In this document: in pieces, positions 47,208-59,825 of the stretch
Layout of the letters: the number at the start of each line of letters is the position of its first letter
Position numbering within the stretch: the stretch's first letter is position 1
Assembly (NCBI GenBank): GCA_961205875.1
Contig: OY540809.1
Location: 10,304,267-10,368,266 of the forward strand
Direction of reading: 5' to 3'
DNA: 64,000 nucleotides
Origin: Sialis fuliginosa
Taxonomy: Eukaryota > Arthropoda > Insecta > Megaloptera > Sialidae
Program-made: the position numbers and the translations under genes
Notes under the pieces: model-generated
Databases searched by the model: none
Told to the model about the DNA's origin: nothing
What the model saw: only the letters and a program-made list of their open reading frames with translations

Positions 47208-48240
47208 TTAAAGTACCTACATATATTTGTATACGCCGACAGGGTTGGCGCAACAGGATTAAAGGCAGTGGCGCCAATCTATGGGGCCTTACTAATATTA
47301 ATAAATAAAATAAAAAGTGGATGGTAGTCTACCATTGTTGTTAATTATTAAAAATTAATTTAACGACTATAAAAAATGTGATGACTCGCTGCCCTTTCCC
47401 CTATCTCTGGGCCAATAGGTTAGAGTTCTGTCAATCCCCCATCCCTTTTTGGTCCATGTATTAGACACCGAGAACAAATCATTTTATAATTACTATCTTC
47501 AAATATCATTTTCTTTAAAAAAAACCTAACTAAAAAATGTGTGTACGTGCATGAACCGGTTGTTACAAGTACTATTATATTTTTTGGATGTTATATTAGT
47601 CCAAGGTTCATTACATTTTTCATTTTTTTACAAACCAAACAGTGTTCGTTGTTTTGAAAAAAAAATTTATAAAAAATATGAATAAAATATTTTATTGATT
47701 TGGATCGCAAGGGAAATAAGTACTGAACTGATCTTAGTGAGATTTACGTTGTTATTCACACATACACTATTCGAAAGACACAAACGGGCTGACACCCAAC
47801 AAAAAATAAAGCGTATGAATCCCCTTTTTGGTTATTTAAAGCTTTCAGGGAATTCTATAAGGAGGGACAGTTGTCCAATTTATAAAAAAACTAGAGCCCA
47901 CCGATCTTTTTTTGTAAACATTAAGGGTCGATCCAGATTATCGTGCCGGTCCCGATCAGGTCTCAGTCCGGTCTCGCTCCAATCAAATATAAATATACAA
48001 TAAACAATTAAAGCATTCACACTATAGATATCGTGCCAGTCTCGGTCCAATCACGCTCCGATACAGTATTTTATATAATAATATATTGAACAAATAGATA
48101 GACAGGCAACAAGTTTTAAAAGTAACAAAATAAAATTATACTCTCTGTTATTCAACGCATGAACTCCAAAATCCCAAAATAGGGAGTAAAAGCAAAAAGC
48201 ATATTCATGTCCTGTACAAATTTATAAATTATAATTTACT
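47208..48240. other. Intergenic, one GC-richer repeat patch
   Basis: Mostly AT-rich. At 47930-48065 a 'cgtgccggtcccgatc' type segment is present twice in diverged form. The open frame nearby is incidental. Confidence 0.4.
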
Positions 48241-48440
48241 ATAGTTGTTACCCGCGACTTTGTCCGCGTGAAATTTGTATTTTTTTATCTAGTCAATTTT
48301 TCGAGATGCAACGTAGCCTATGTCCTTCCTTAGGAAGCAAGCTATCTCTTTACCAAATTTCATCAAGATCGGTTCAGCGGTTTAGCCGTGAAAAGGTTAC
48401 AAACAGACAGATAAAGTATTTTCACATTTATATTAGTATG
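48241..48440 (+). repeat. Retroposon-tail-like dispersed repeat, copy 3
   Basis: 'CCCGCGACTTTGTCCGCGTG' is followed by the 'catcaagatcggttcagc' block and 'aacagacagataaa'. This wording is a hallmark of a very abundant insect, especially lepidopteran, repeat. Confidence 0.72.
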
Positions 48441-48548
48441 GAATATACTGTTATAGGTAGTATAGAATAGTTTTAATACTACTACAGCTAACGTAATAAT
48501 TGATCTTATTATAACATAAGTATGTAACAGTTAACGAACTAGTATATA

Positions 48549-49273
48549 TCTATATATATAAAAATGAATGTTCGTTTGTGTGTGGCATATAGACTCCGAA
48601 ATTACTGAACCGATTTCAATGCGGTTTTCAGCAATAGTCAGATAATTTTTACGAGCAGTATCGTGGCTAATAATATTTTATGAAAATCTAAAATTTAACA
48701 TCGAAAGATGAAAAGGAATCTTTTGCACAGCGTCTTTTGTTTCTATGATGTCAGAGCTTAGAACTGTCATTTATAGAAAAACACAGTAGCCATGGAATAT
48801 AAGACGCTGAAAACAATTACTATAGGTATGTGAATGTCAGTTTGAATCATGATACCTACAAATATATATCTTTCCACCATGAGTTTGAATGAAAAAATAT
48901 GCATTGTACAATATAAATAAACGGATTTTTATAAATTACAATAAAGAACGTCCAAGAAAGGTAACCTATTTATTTATTTTTGATTTTCATACAAATTCTA
49001 AGATAAGACCTGGTGTTTCCTGGGAGAAAATATAATTTTACACGATTTTTTCAATAACTACTGAATGGATTTTATTCCGGTTTTCACTAATGGATAGGTT
49101 AAGTTTAGGTGTATAATTTGTGGATATTTTGGGTAAATTTTATGAAGTCGGAAAGAAACAATTTGTGGTGAACTGTGTGTTGTTAGCATGTTGGGTGGGC
49201 ATGTCGGGTGGGCATGATTACTTTATGTTTAATTAAATTAATATCCCCGGGTAACACCGGGCCAATGCGCTAG
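48549..49273 (+). mobile_element. Non-autonomous Helitron (Helentron-like), 725 bp
   Basis: Begins TCTATATATATAAAAATGAA and ends CTAG (49270-49273), with a hairpin CCCGG GTAACA CCGGG at 49246-49261 just upstream of the terminus. There are no inverted repeats or target duplication. The 5' TCTATATATATAAAA start and CCGGG hairpin closely resemble lepidopteran Helitrons. No Rep/helicase sequence. Confidence 0.8.
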
Positions 49274-50038
49274 TATATAATATAATCAATAGAACATAAC
49301 TAATGTATATCTATATATAAGTACGAATAAAAATTTTGCCAAGGACAAAATTATTGCTAATATTTCTTGTAATTCAAGAAGGTTTAAACGCACGTTACTT
49401 CAAGGCTACATGTTCCTAGCATTTTAATGTTGATAAAATCTGCAAGTGCCAAATTAGTTCTAATTTGTAATCCTTCCCTTTAACATCTATTTATAAAGTG
49501 AATATGAACTAGTCCTATTATTGAAGATTGTAGTGTATTTTAAACATCAGTGATTGTAAAACTACTATATATCCTACTAAATTAAAGGATACACTGAAAT
49601 GTAAGTGATCTTTATAATATAGTATTTCAAGATCAATTGAAAGCAAATTATTGAAATAATTTTAAAATAATGTTAAACTGTATTTTAAGTTTAGAAATAT
49701 TATACACGTTTTTTATAAATATTTTCTAAATGAGAAGCAACAATTTTTTTGAAGAAAAAATAAACGAAAAAAGACATTAGATATTTTGTATGTTTAAAAT
49801 TAATTTAAAATAATCAACTAGTGCCCTCTAGTAATAAAAATTTGAACGAATATTCTCGCGCTCTATGTACGGATACATGAACTAACACATTGCATATATA
49901 TTTTATGTCGGTAAGGAAGATAGCAGCTTGAAAAGGGAATTTTATCAATCATACACAATTATGATTATAATTCGTATTTAATTTAAATGAAGCATCTCTG
50001 AGTTTAAATACAACAATTAATAAAAAAAAGGTAGTCAA
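49274..50038. other. Intergenic, diverged repeat shared with about 51980-52080
   Basis: A block near 49860-49935 ('gaactaacaca', 'gtcggtaaggaagatagca') recurs at 51985-52050, and more weakly near 50780-50830. It may belong to the repeat unit that includes the TATA modules. Confidence 0.5.
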
Positions 50039-50440
50039 CAGTCGCTTCTACGGTAGTGGCGGGAGAATATGAATATTCGTCCCATGTTTTTGCTTTTATT
50101 ATATTTGCATATTTTTTGCATCTTACTGCAACTTATCATTGTTGATGAACAACTATATCTTTTGCCCGGTAGGGCTTTATCTTTTATCATATGATTATAA
50201 ATCATTGCAACTTATCATTGTTGATGAACAACTATATATTTTTTGCCCGGGGGCTTTATCTTTTATCATATGATTATAAATCATTGACAATATACATCTA
50301 AGGTCAATTTCGGTCAACCTCGGGACCGTTTTTCCGAGAAGCATCAGACTACCCAGCAGAATGATGCCTGCTTTCGCGTATATATACTGTATCAAAGTGA
50401 AATCACACCGTTAGTGAGAGTTACTTTACAGCATAAATCA
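50039..50440 (+). repeat. TATA/initiator module, copy 1
   Basis: Starts CAGTCGCTTCTACGGTAGTGG and includes CGAGAAGCATCAGACTACCC. TATATATA (50379-50386) is followed 32 nt later by TTAGTG (50411). Copies are at 51297 and 55984. A 79-bp segment is tandemly duplicated inside (50128-50206, 50207-50285). The TATA-to-initiator spacing fits an arthropod pol II core promoter, possibly in an LTR, but no LTR ends were found. Confidence 0.6.
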
Positions 50441-50889
50441 ATATTTTATTCATAAAGTTCCAAAACATTTTATCAGTTGACTGTCTAGTACGTCGTAGAA
50501 TTTTGTTAATATAATTTTCAAATAGCATTAAAAATTAATTATTGACTCAATATATACATTTGTTGTATGTAATAAAAATAATATATAGATTATTAAAGTT
50601 AGCTAAACGATACTCTGTTTTGGTTGTAAAATTTGTGTAGAAATCGTTCAAAATAAACATATTATATACGTGATATATAACATTATAATTTAATATAATA
50701 TTTATTTAATTTTTAAAAATTATAAATAAATTATAGATAAAATGTATTTTTGAAATTATAAATTTCTAAGCAGTGCAAATATGTGCACATCACGTTTATT
50801 TTATGTCGTAAAGACAATAACAATTTGAAAAGAAACAGAAATAAAATATGATATTAAAATTTAGGGTTGCCAGGTCTGCTTCCAAAAAA

Positions 50890-50925
50890 CCGAACAAGCG
50901 GAAGGGGGGGGGGGGGGGGGGGGCG
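50890..50925. repeat. G-homopolymer tract
   Basis: About 20 G in a row starting near 50906. Exact length is unreliable. Confidence 0.7.
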
Positions 50926-51296
50926 GTTAAGTAGTAAAAAACAAAAATTTACAAATTAATTATATATTTTCATTTTTCTTACAAACTTTCTTACAAAACT
51001 GCGCAGCTTTGATCAAGTAAATTTAAAAAATGGCCACTATTTTGTGAAAAAAAATAGTGAAAATAATGTGAAAAAAGCGGACTGTCCGCTCAAATAGTGG
51101 ACACCGATACATATATTATAAATTTTTTTAAATATCAAATTTTATGATTATTTCATATATCAACTCCTTTATTGGGTTAGATTTTGACCACAAGCAATAT
51201 TTAATATGGGGCATAGCCATTTAAAATATTCATAAAAATTTAAGAACCGTTGATTTTAAAATAATTAACTATAATCACAACAAAAAAAGGATCGTC

Positions 51297-51640
51297 ACAG
51301 TCGCTTCTACGGTAGTGGCGGGAGGAATAACTGAATATTCTTTTCCCAATGTTTTTGCTTTTATTATATTTGCAACATTTTTCGTACACTGCTGAATGAA
51401 CAACAATGCTTTTACCCCGTTGGAGAACAACGGATTTTTTGCCCGAAGGCTTTTCCTCCTTGAATCACATGATTATAAAATCACTTTATGATAACTTCTT
51501 GTAAGGTCAATTTCGGAAAACCCTGAACCGTTTTCCCGAGAAGCATCAGACTATCCGAAAGACCAGCGTCTAATTCGTGTATATATACTGAACCAAAGTG
51601 AAATCACATCGTTGGTGAGAGCTACTTTATAGCGCAAATC
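51297..51640 (+). repeat. TATA/initiator module, copy 2
   Basis: Same order as copy 1: CAGTCGCTTCTACGGTAGTGG, then CGAGAAGCATCAGACTA, then TATATATA (51580-51587), then TTGGTGAG (51612), the same 32-nt spacing. Homology to copy 1 continues weakly for about 200 bp downstream. Confidence 0.6.
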
Positions 51641-52259
51641 GATATTTCATTCATGCAGTTCTAAACATTTTATCATTTTTTTAAGGATACATTTTGCTAT
51701 AAGATCAGAGCGCCTAAATTCGTTGTGAGTTAATATATTTTTCAAATAACACAAAAAATAATTAAATAAAGCTTATTTATTAATTCAATATAAAAACATT
51801 TATTGTGATACTATATAATAAATACAAATTGTAAATTAAAATATAATTATCGGCAATTATGAACATATTTTATTTTTCATTACTTTCAAGATAGTATGTA
51901 CTTAATTTTATTTTAATTTAGTAGTAATTTTAAGTAGAGCATTCTATATAATACAGCAATAACAATTAAAATCAATTTTCTGGCTCTCTATGAACGGTTA
52001 TGTGAACTAACACAGACATGTTTTGTGTCGGTAAAGAAGATAGCAATATAAATAGGAAAATACGGTATTAATTTGATAGGAACATAAATAGGTATGTAGG
52101 TACCTAAGTATATCTTATAGGTGTACAATCAATTCATGTTTCTTTACATAAAATAAATAAAACTATTTAAACAAATATAAAATTACTTAATTTATTACTT
52201 TTATTTTAAAATCTGATATCTCTGATTGTAAAATTATTAATACACACAGATCACTGCAA

Positions 52260-52335
52260 TGTGTGACGAAACGTTGGCCGATATCACGGCCAAATCGACG
52301 CGGCTTACACCCAGAAGCCAAAATCCACACAGATC
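52260..52335 (-). repeat. Fragment shared with 23470-23525
   Basis: GCGGCTTACACCCAGAAGCC and neighbouring 'ggccaaatcgacg' match the complement of about 23480-23520; a shorter match 'acccagaagccaag' occurs near 58160. Probably a common retrotransposon fragment. Confidence 0.5.
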
Positions 52336-53265
52336 AACTATTTTTTTATTCAAATTAAACGTTATAACTTAGTTTTCAACATTGTTTAGACCTGATTTTA
52401 TGCTTAATAATATCTACTACTCTAAACAAAAAAATCGAGCTAATCGTAGATCTTTTATCTCAAATTTTGAACTCAAAAATATTTTTGCTAAACTATTTTG
52501 AAATGGCGCATGGCGCTCCGGTTTGTGATATTTTTCGTTAAACAAATACTTACATTGTATTTTCAAAATGCGTCACTATTTCAATTTACTGTTAATAAAA
52601 TATTGATTTCTCAATTCCAATACTATTGTATTCTATTTTGGTGTATTATGCCATATTGATTTTATTTATAACACAATATAAACAATAATACCCTGAATAG
52701 TTACCAAATTATAATCACTACATTTTGTACATTTGTACACAGGGGCGCGGATTTTAGACTAGAGCCCGTAATTTTTGATGACCCGGATTTTCAAAATTTG
52801 AAGCGAATAAAAAAGGCCATCAGATATTAATACGAATAACTTTATAATTTTTACATAAAAACATATTTTGGATTTTTTAACGGGGTCTTTTAATGGGGAC
52901 TTTGCATAGGGTCGTATTTTCCCTTAATCCGACGAAAATGGATGCAATTTTGCATACAGATAAAGGTAAATGCTTCTCAAATAATATTATTTAAAAAAAA
53001 GTTAAAATGGAGTAACCGCTACTTGCCGAAAATTGTAGGTACATATTACATATATAAACAATATTAAATTTTCCTTTTAACGTATTCAAATATTTACTTT
53101 AATAAAATTTAATTGCTTGTAAATTAATATATAGCATTTTTTTAGATATTCCCTTTTTACAAGCTACCATTATATAATACGATACTTTTAATTGTGCAGT
53201 ATCACTGTTTAAACATAGAGTTACATTCTAAACAAAAATAACAACGCACATAACGAAAGTATATT
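52336..53265. other. Intergenic AT-rich sequence
   Basis: No bounded element, except a possible lone end CAGGGGCGCGGATTTTAG near 52740 that resembles the MITE at 53274. Confidence 0.45.
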
Positions 53266-53273
53266 AGTGTAAA

Positions 53274-53479
53274 CAAGCACGGATCCAGGGGGGGGGGTCA
53301 TGGGGGACATGATCATCCCCCCAAACCTCAAAAATTAAAACAAATTAAATAGAAAAATGCTTATTAAATATACTAAAGCAACTTTTTTGTCCATTTCACA
53401 GACCATGACCTCCCTTCAAATAAAATGTCATTTCTCAGATCATGACCCCTCCCAAATTGTAAACCTAGATCCGCGCCTG
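53274..53479. mobile_element. hAT-type MITE, 206 bp
   Basis: CAAGCACGGATCCAGG / CCTAGATCCGCGCCTG imperfect inverted ends, flanked by AGTGTAAA and ACTGTCAA (6 of 8). Contains a G-run and a C-run near the left end. Confidence 0.55.
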
Positions 53480-54824
53480 ACTGTCAACTAGAATGGAATG
53501 TTATCACAAATTTTCAATAATTCAATAATCTTATTTTTTATTGCATTTCACCAATCGTACAATCATTATGAAAAACCCAATTTATTCAAAACTATTTTTT
53601 AAACATGCATTTTCCTATGCCTTATATAAATAACGGTTTTTAGTTCTTATAATACAACAAAGTTACATAAAAATATGATTTGATTTTAGATTCAAATCGA
53701 TTTTTTTTGCTAGATTCTTCAAAATATATAATTTAGTGGTATCAAAAATATTCGAAATTCTATTTGATTTTTATAATAAAAACATAAAATAGAAACATAT
53801 GAAATTTTATTATAAAATGAGATTTAAATTGTTAATTAATTAAATTAATTAAATTCAACACAGCTCATTGTCAGGGGAAACGCACTAAATAATTCCCATA
53901 CCTCCCATAAACATGCCATTATATGTATATAGTTTATTCAAAAATGTAACTTCAAAAAGTAACTGATTTTTTATCAATTCTCAGTATTACCAACAGAATA
54001 AACACTGAAATCAATGCAATCAGTAAACAAAATGTTGTAGAGAATTTATAATGTCAATTCCAAGAATTTAATTCACAAAAATTCTAAAAAATCAACGCAC
54101 CATAATTTGTATGACGTAAGTATAAAAGTCAGAATTGTACATATTCATTATTATAAGTTTCTTGGGTGTCGTACTTCTTTACTTGACGTATCGCTTCTAA
54201 TGTCAGAGTTTTTTTCAGAAATGCCTCTGAAACTCTTCTGAAAAAGACTGTGACATGAGAAGTTGGATGAAAAAATTTAATAATACGTAATATTTCTGAT
54301 ATCGCATTCCAATAAAAAATAATGCTATGATTAAAAATATCGCTACCCATTATCTTAAGAACATACCTGACAACATTTTTGTTAACATATTTTTTTTTAT
54401 CGATAAGATATGAAAAATATATAAACAAACGTATTTAATACACTCACATAGGTACAATACAAATATACTGATCAGATTTTTTATTTAACTTTATCTTTAC
54501 TAACTACATAATACACTAATTATAAGACAATGTAAGATCCTCAAAACGTGAGTTCGATTTTTTTTCATATAACTATACCTACTGTATGTATTAAGCATTA
54601 AAGGATTTTATCACTCACAATCAGCAATTTTTGTTTCGATTTTTTTTATTGGCTTAAAAAACTATCTAAAAATGATGTTCCATCACATTTATGAGTGGGA
54701 AGCAAAGTAAAGGTAAAAAATCAGCAAACTTTAAAAAAAAAATGTTTTTCAAACTGGTGTGCAACCTAACTCGACCCATTTCTATCCGATTAACTTGTAA
54801 ATTTAACTGTAGCTTCGTCAATTA
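53480..54824. other. Intergenic AT-rich sequence, no recognised feature
   Basis: Includes an open frame at 54129-54428 on the minus strand with no recognisable domain and AT-driven composition; not supported as a gene. Confidence 0.45.
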
Positions 54825-55290
54825 CAGTAAGACCTCGTTTATCCGGCCTTCGATCAACCGAGTCTCCGTGTTATCCGAGGCAACGGACTTATTTATTTCT
54901 TCCCAGTGGCGTAGATAGGGGGGTGATTGAGATGATCAATCACCCCCCATGAGTTTAGTTAGAGAAAATTCAAAAATATTTTTTTAAACTTCGCAAGTAT
55001 GAACAAAATAGTAGAAGTAAATGGGAAAAATTTGGTAAATTAAGAGTAAAAAAAAAGTCTTCAATTATTTTAAAATTTTTAATTATTTTTTTTGTAATAA
55101 AAAGTAAACTAAAAAGAAAAGGTCATTCAATTTTAAATTACATTAATCATTTTTTTTTCTCATATTTCAGAGGCCCCTCAGTCACCACTTGTCATATCGC
55201 CCCCCATCGTAAAAAGTTATCTACGCCACTGTTTCTTCCGTGTTATCCGAGTTTATGTACACATTAGCTCGGATAATCGAGATCTTACTG
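54825..55290. mobile_element. pogo/Tigger-like MITE interrupted by a hAT MITE
   Basis: CAGTAAGACCTCGTTTATCC at the left and CGGATAATCGAGATCTTACTG at the right are inverted ends, each flanked by TA. Without the nested element and its duplication the MITE is about 130 bp. A related right end lies at 55544. Confidence 0.75.
54904..55231. mobile_element. hAT-type MITE nested in the Tigger-like MITE, 328 bp
   Basis: CAGTGGCGTAGATA / TATCTACGCCACTG inverted ends. Flanks TTTCTTCC (54896-54903 and 55232-55239) are identical. The host sequence resumes after the duplication and matches text at 55465 that lacks the insertion, which confirms the empty site. Confidence 0.9.
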
Positions 55291-55439
55291 TACATACATG
55301 CATAAACTTGTTACAACACGTTTTGTGTGCTCTTCTGTTGCGAGCTAAAAATTAACAGTTGGCCTTTAACAATCAATGAAAGAACATTGCCACATTGCCT
55401 ACCATTTCAAATACATATATGTATGTACCTACATAAAAA

Positions 55440-55544
55440 ATGATTAAAATTTTCGAATTTTTTATTTCTTCCGTGTTATCCGAGTTTTCGTTTATCCGAG
55501 GTACCTCCTCCCCACATTACCTCGGATAATTGAGGTCTTACTGT
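55440..55544. mobile_element. Tigger-like MITE, truncated copy
   Basis: Contains 'ttatttcttccgtgttatccg' and ends CGGATAATTGAGGTCTTACTG followed by TA. The left end is missing. It preserves the uninterrupted target sequence of the hAT insertion upstream. Confidence 0.6.
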
Positions 55545-55983
55545 AGATACATAATCTGTCGATATACCAAAGATTTTTGCGATCAATAAACAACAACATT
55601 TTTTATAAACAATCTAATTTTTTCATTATAAAAAAAAAAGTTTAAATGTATGTCAAATTTATAAAAATTTATATTTTTTAATAATCTCAGGTACTTCCAA
55701 AAAAAAACTCATATAAAATAAGATTTTTTTTTGTATTGCTGTAGGTGCTGTCTGGACATTACTACACCGTTTACCTTCTAAAAAAAAGAAGTTCTCGATT
55801 GTCCCACTGCTACGATGCTATTTCGTATTGTAAATCAAAATAAAACATATTTTTGTTTACCCTAAATCATGTATAATAAACCCTCTACTTTGATTGCTTT
55901 ATTAGTGTAAAGAAAAAAATTCTTAAAAAAATTTTTTAGCACGCGAGTGATATAATAACTAAAAGAAGTAAAAAATAGGTAGT

Positions 55984-56275
55984 CTCCTAGTCGCTTCCAC
56001 GGTAATGGCGTCACCCGTCCCCCAGGACGACGGGTGGGTATGCCGCTTGTGTGTGCACACACAAGACCAAACATATGACTGCGTAGAACTTTCTTAAAGT
56101 TCTCCCAGTCTATATGTAGAAGCATCATCGACAACAATCACTAATAGTGACTCTTGAACGACGAAGTTCGTTTATCCGAGAAGCATCAGACTACCCAGTA
56201 GAATACATCATACTTTCTGTATATATACTGTATCAAAGTGAAATCACACCGTTAGCGAGAGTTACTTTTTAGGAA
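55984..56275 (+). repeat. TATA/initiator module, copy 3
   Basis: TAGTCGCTTCCACGGTAATGG start; the middle differs from copies 1 and 2, but the block CGAGAAGCATCAGACTACCC, TATATATA (56220-56227) and TTAGCGAGAG (56252) are retained with the same spacing. Confidence 0.6.
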
Positions 56276-56539
56276 ACTAATACTCATTCCACATAATTCA
56301 ATGTTTCACAATCAGAAATTTTTGGTTCCTTTGTGCCATCAGGTTGATAGACGATAGTTAACTGCGGCATTAAAAAATATCGGTATGGAGAATCATACAT
56401 GACTTCTATGTTCTTTCTATCTTTTTAAATAATTTTTAAATATAATTTTTTTTTAAATGTTTTATTTATATAACCTACTACTATGAATATAAATTTCGTA
56501 ATACATAAAAATACATAAAATACTTACGACGGTTACAGC

Positions 56540-56672
56540 AGTGCTTCCTCGTGCTAAATTCACCAAAGGTAGTTAATTATTGAACAATTTAAATAAAAAC
56601 CGATAATGTTGAGATAAATTACCTGGAATTCGTTAACCATTTAATTTTTATAGAATTTTACTAAAAAATATT
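56540..56672. repeat. Dispersed repeat, partner of 8056-8183
   Basis: CAGTGCTTCCTCGTGCTAAA start and 'ttaaccatttaatttttata' segment shared with 8056-8183. Same orientation. Confidence 0.6.
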
Positions 56673-56879
56673 AGTTCGCACACCTGATTATTTTTTCGTA
56701 TATTTTTAATTTTTTGACAAATGTCAAAATGACATTTGAAACGTCAAAATGACATTTAAAACGTCAAAATAACATTTAATATATCCAAGCAAATATCAAT
56801 TTAGAAAAACAAAACACGAATTTTTAAAATAAATTGAAATAAATCTTCGTTCTTGAGATATCTTGAAAAAATAAATATT

Positions 56880-57070
56880 TTGGGGTGTCACCCCTCGCTC
56901 TTACACACGATTTTGATGATTTTTAAATGGGACCGTCCTCAAGCCAGATCCAACCATCCGACCAAGTTTCAATAATATCGGTTCAGTGGTTCATGAGTTA
57001 TGCGTGTGACAAGGATTCAGAGGACAGACGGACGGACGGACAGACAGACAGACACGGAACGAAAAGTGTT
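56880..57070 (+). repeat. Retroposon-tail-like segment with GGAC/AGAC microsatellite
   Basis: 'atcggttcagtggttcatga' followed by a CGGA/CAGA tetranucleotide run (about 57023-57051). Typical of insect repeat tails; the open frame across it is incidental. Confidence 0.5.
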
Positions 57071-59548
57071 TGCCTTGACGTGAAACGGATAAATCAATTT
57101 AAAATTTTGAAATCGGAGAACATTTATTTTGTCTCAATCTGAAACGATCACATAGCTTCTCGTATCTTCGATATTGCGAGGAAGCAAAATATAATCTAAT
57201 GTCCTAATGTCAAAAACATAATACACATTCGTAGAATAACTTATTTGACAGTTTGAATTTAGTTGCATTTTTTTCCAAGGCAACATAAATTAATGACATT
57301 AATTTGTATTTAAAATTTAAATTTTGAGGGTGGTTTTTACCCCTTCAATAGCTGTCTAGGCACGTACAAATAGTAAATGTCCCTAAGGTTCAATTGAACT
57401 ACAAATGTACCAAGTCTTATCAAAATTAGTGAGATAATACTAGCAACGTTCACTTTTTAGACGAAAATAGTTACAAAATTTCGAATATTTCTAAAACCCC
57501 TAATCCGATTAGCATCCAAATCAATAGATCTGGAGTACTCACTGAGCCAAACATTTTCCTCAAAAAGAATTCAGATCGGTACATTTTTACATTAGTTAAC
57601 GTGAACGAAAGAAAATTCTACATCTAGACACACGCACAGCCGTCATGCGGAAATTAACTTTTCTTTAAGTTTTGAAGTTAGTACATTCAGAATTTGTCAT
57701 TATCTCGGACACGATTTTTCGATGGTAATACAATACTTCCATTTCTTTCAGAACATGATAGTAAAAATCACTTCTACTGTTTATTTTCCAATTTAAAAAA
57801 CGTTCTTGACCTTAAAGATAACTATTGTTAGCGTTAGCAGGTTAATTAGGAACTAATAAATAGTAAAATTAATGCTTCATTATTCGTTACTATAACAATT
57901 AGGGACCCCTATTTAATTTTTAAATTATTTATTTAAACATTAAAATGCGCGAATATCAAAAAAAGAATATCGCTTATGCTCACGTCGGGTCACGACTGTG
58001 ACCCGAAAAATTTATGACCTGCACCCAGATATACACTGAATTCAATTAAGAAAAATATCGCAATTACAACGAAAATTTAACAAAATAATATGTACTTCAT
58101 ATAGGTACATATTAGATTAGAAAAATTAGATTTATTAATAAAGAACTAATAATCACGGCTATACCCAGAAGCCAAGAGAAAATGGCATATACGTAGTTAT
58201 GTTAAGGTATATTATTATATTATACGTACCATATATTACATTATATTAGGTATATTATATTTTTCAAATTCTGGATTTTGATGGAATTATCCATTTTGTC
58301 TATGCGTCTGTCGGTCGATCGGGTTTTCTGTCTGTAAACCCTGCATGTTTTCATGTTAAATTTACAAAGCTATACTTATTTCACATTTCCACCAGTCCTA
58401 GTTCTATAATGAGTATACTCGTATATGACTATCATACATTAAAACCTATGTTTATCTCTGGCAATCAAATAGGACCCTCGACATTTTGTGTATTATGTAA
58501 ATAATTAGATTCTAGATGTGAATGGCTAAATTGCAAGTGCATCAAAAATTTACATTTAATTGTCACGTACTAAGGGATCATTACTATTTGTAAACTTCGT
58601 TATACATAAGTATGTATTTAACAATTAACACAAGAATTTTTTTTTAAATGGTTCGAACTTATGCATGAATCTAATAATAATTATTTAGTGCAAAAAATCT
58701 GAAAATTTTTAAATATAATTTTCGATCTTATTTTTATTATTCAATTTAATGCGTAATGTTTAGTAAAGATAAATAAATTGATAAACTCTGGTTTAGATAA
58801 CATCTATGCATGATATATTGTGGATATGCAAATCTTAGGAGCAATATTAGCTCCGAAACACGAAATCAGTTGATTTTCTGTCATAATAATAAAAAATATA
58901 TAGGTTATATATTTATAAGTAGAAGCAGGCTTAGATAGAGTGAGGGCTAAAAAGGCTATATGGCTCGGGCCCCTGTCTTTTACACTTTTATTTAATACTA
59001 AAATAATATTAGAAAGTTATAAAAAGCTTACGAGTTCAAACTTCATTTAAGGATAATAGGTTTGTTATGAATTTCCTTAGGCTCGCGAAACGGAGAAGTA
59101 TGGGGGCCCCGAAATGAGTAAAGGCATACAGATATAATAGTACATACTGGAGTGATAACTTCAATAGGAGTACGCCAGCTCTGGTAGAAGTATAAACAAC
59201 GTACCACATTGCTCCTTCTATACTATTCAACCTAAAAATGTTTCAGGAAGTGGCTAGTTTCGACTAAGTTTTTTTTAAATAGCGGCTCAAAATTTGTATA
59301 CCGATTCTTGTTTTCCATCAAACTGATCAATTATCAGATAATTAATTCTAGAGGTTTTGAAAGCTAATTAAAAATTTACAAGTTAACTTTATTTCCACTA
59401 AAAATAGGTAAATAGTAAAAGTACGTTCTAATAATCAGCACAAAAATCATCATAAAAATTCATAAAAAAGCCTATGGAAGGGGAGCTTTGGAGGGGGGGG
59501 TACGAAATTATAAAAATCAAAAATTCAGTTTAGTTTTACTTAATCTAG
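57071..59548. other. Intergenic AT-rich sequence, no gene recognised
   Basis: No bounded element with target duplication. Open frames are short and without domains. Confidence 0.45.
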
Positions 59549-59819
59549 TGTCCGGTATTATAAAGGAGGTAACATTTGTTAGATAACAAGCACTTTCAAA
59601 TAGGATATCAAATCTATAATATGACAGTTCAGTTTCTCGTAAGTAAACACCATCGATATTAGTTAAAACCGTAATGAACATTATTTTGTACAATCAGAGC
59701 CACCAACTGCGTTATAATAAGTTCGAAAACTAATCAATAGATAATATCACATAATTAATACCCCATTGAAAGTGCTTGTGTGCTAACAAATTTTGTTAAC
59801 TTTTTTATAATACAGGACA
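59549..59819. mobile_element. Palindromic MITE, TAA-type family, copy 2
   Basis: TGTCCGGTATTATAAAGGAG / TTTTTTATAATACAGGACA ends, then AGATAACAAGCACTTTCAA mirrored by GAAAGTGCTTG near the right. Flanks TAG and TAA. Confidence 0.7.
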
Positions 59820-59825
59820 TAATTA

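Noticed and set aside
54129-54428. 99-codon minus-strand open frame
   Set aside because: AT-driven composition, no recognisable domain, no neighbouring exon signals.
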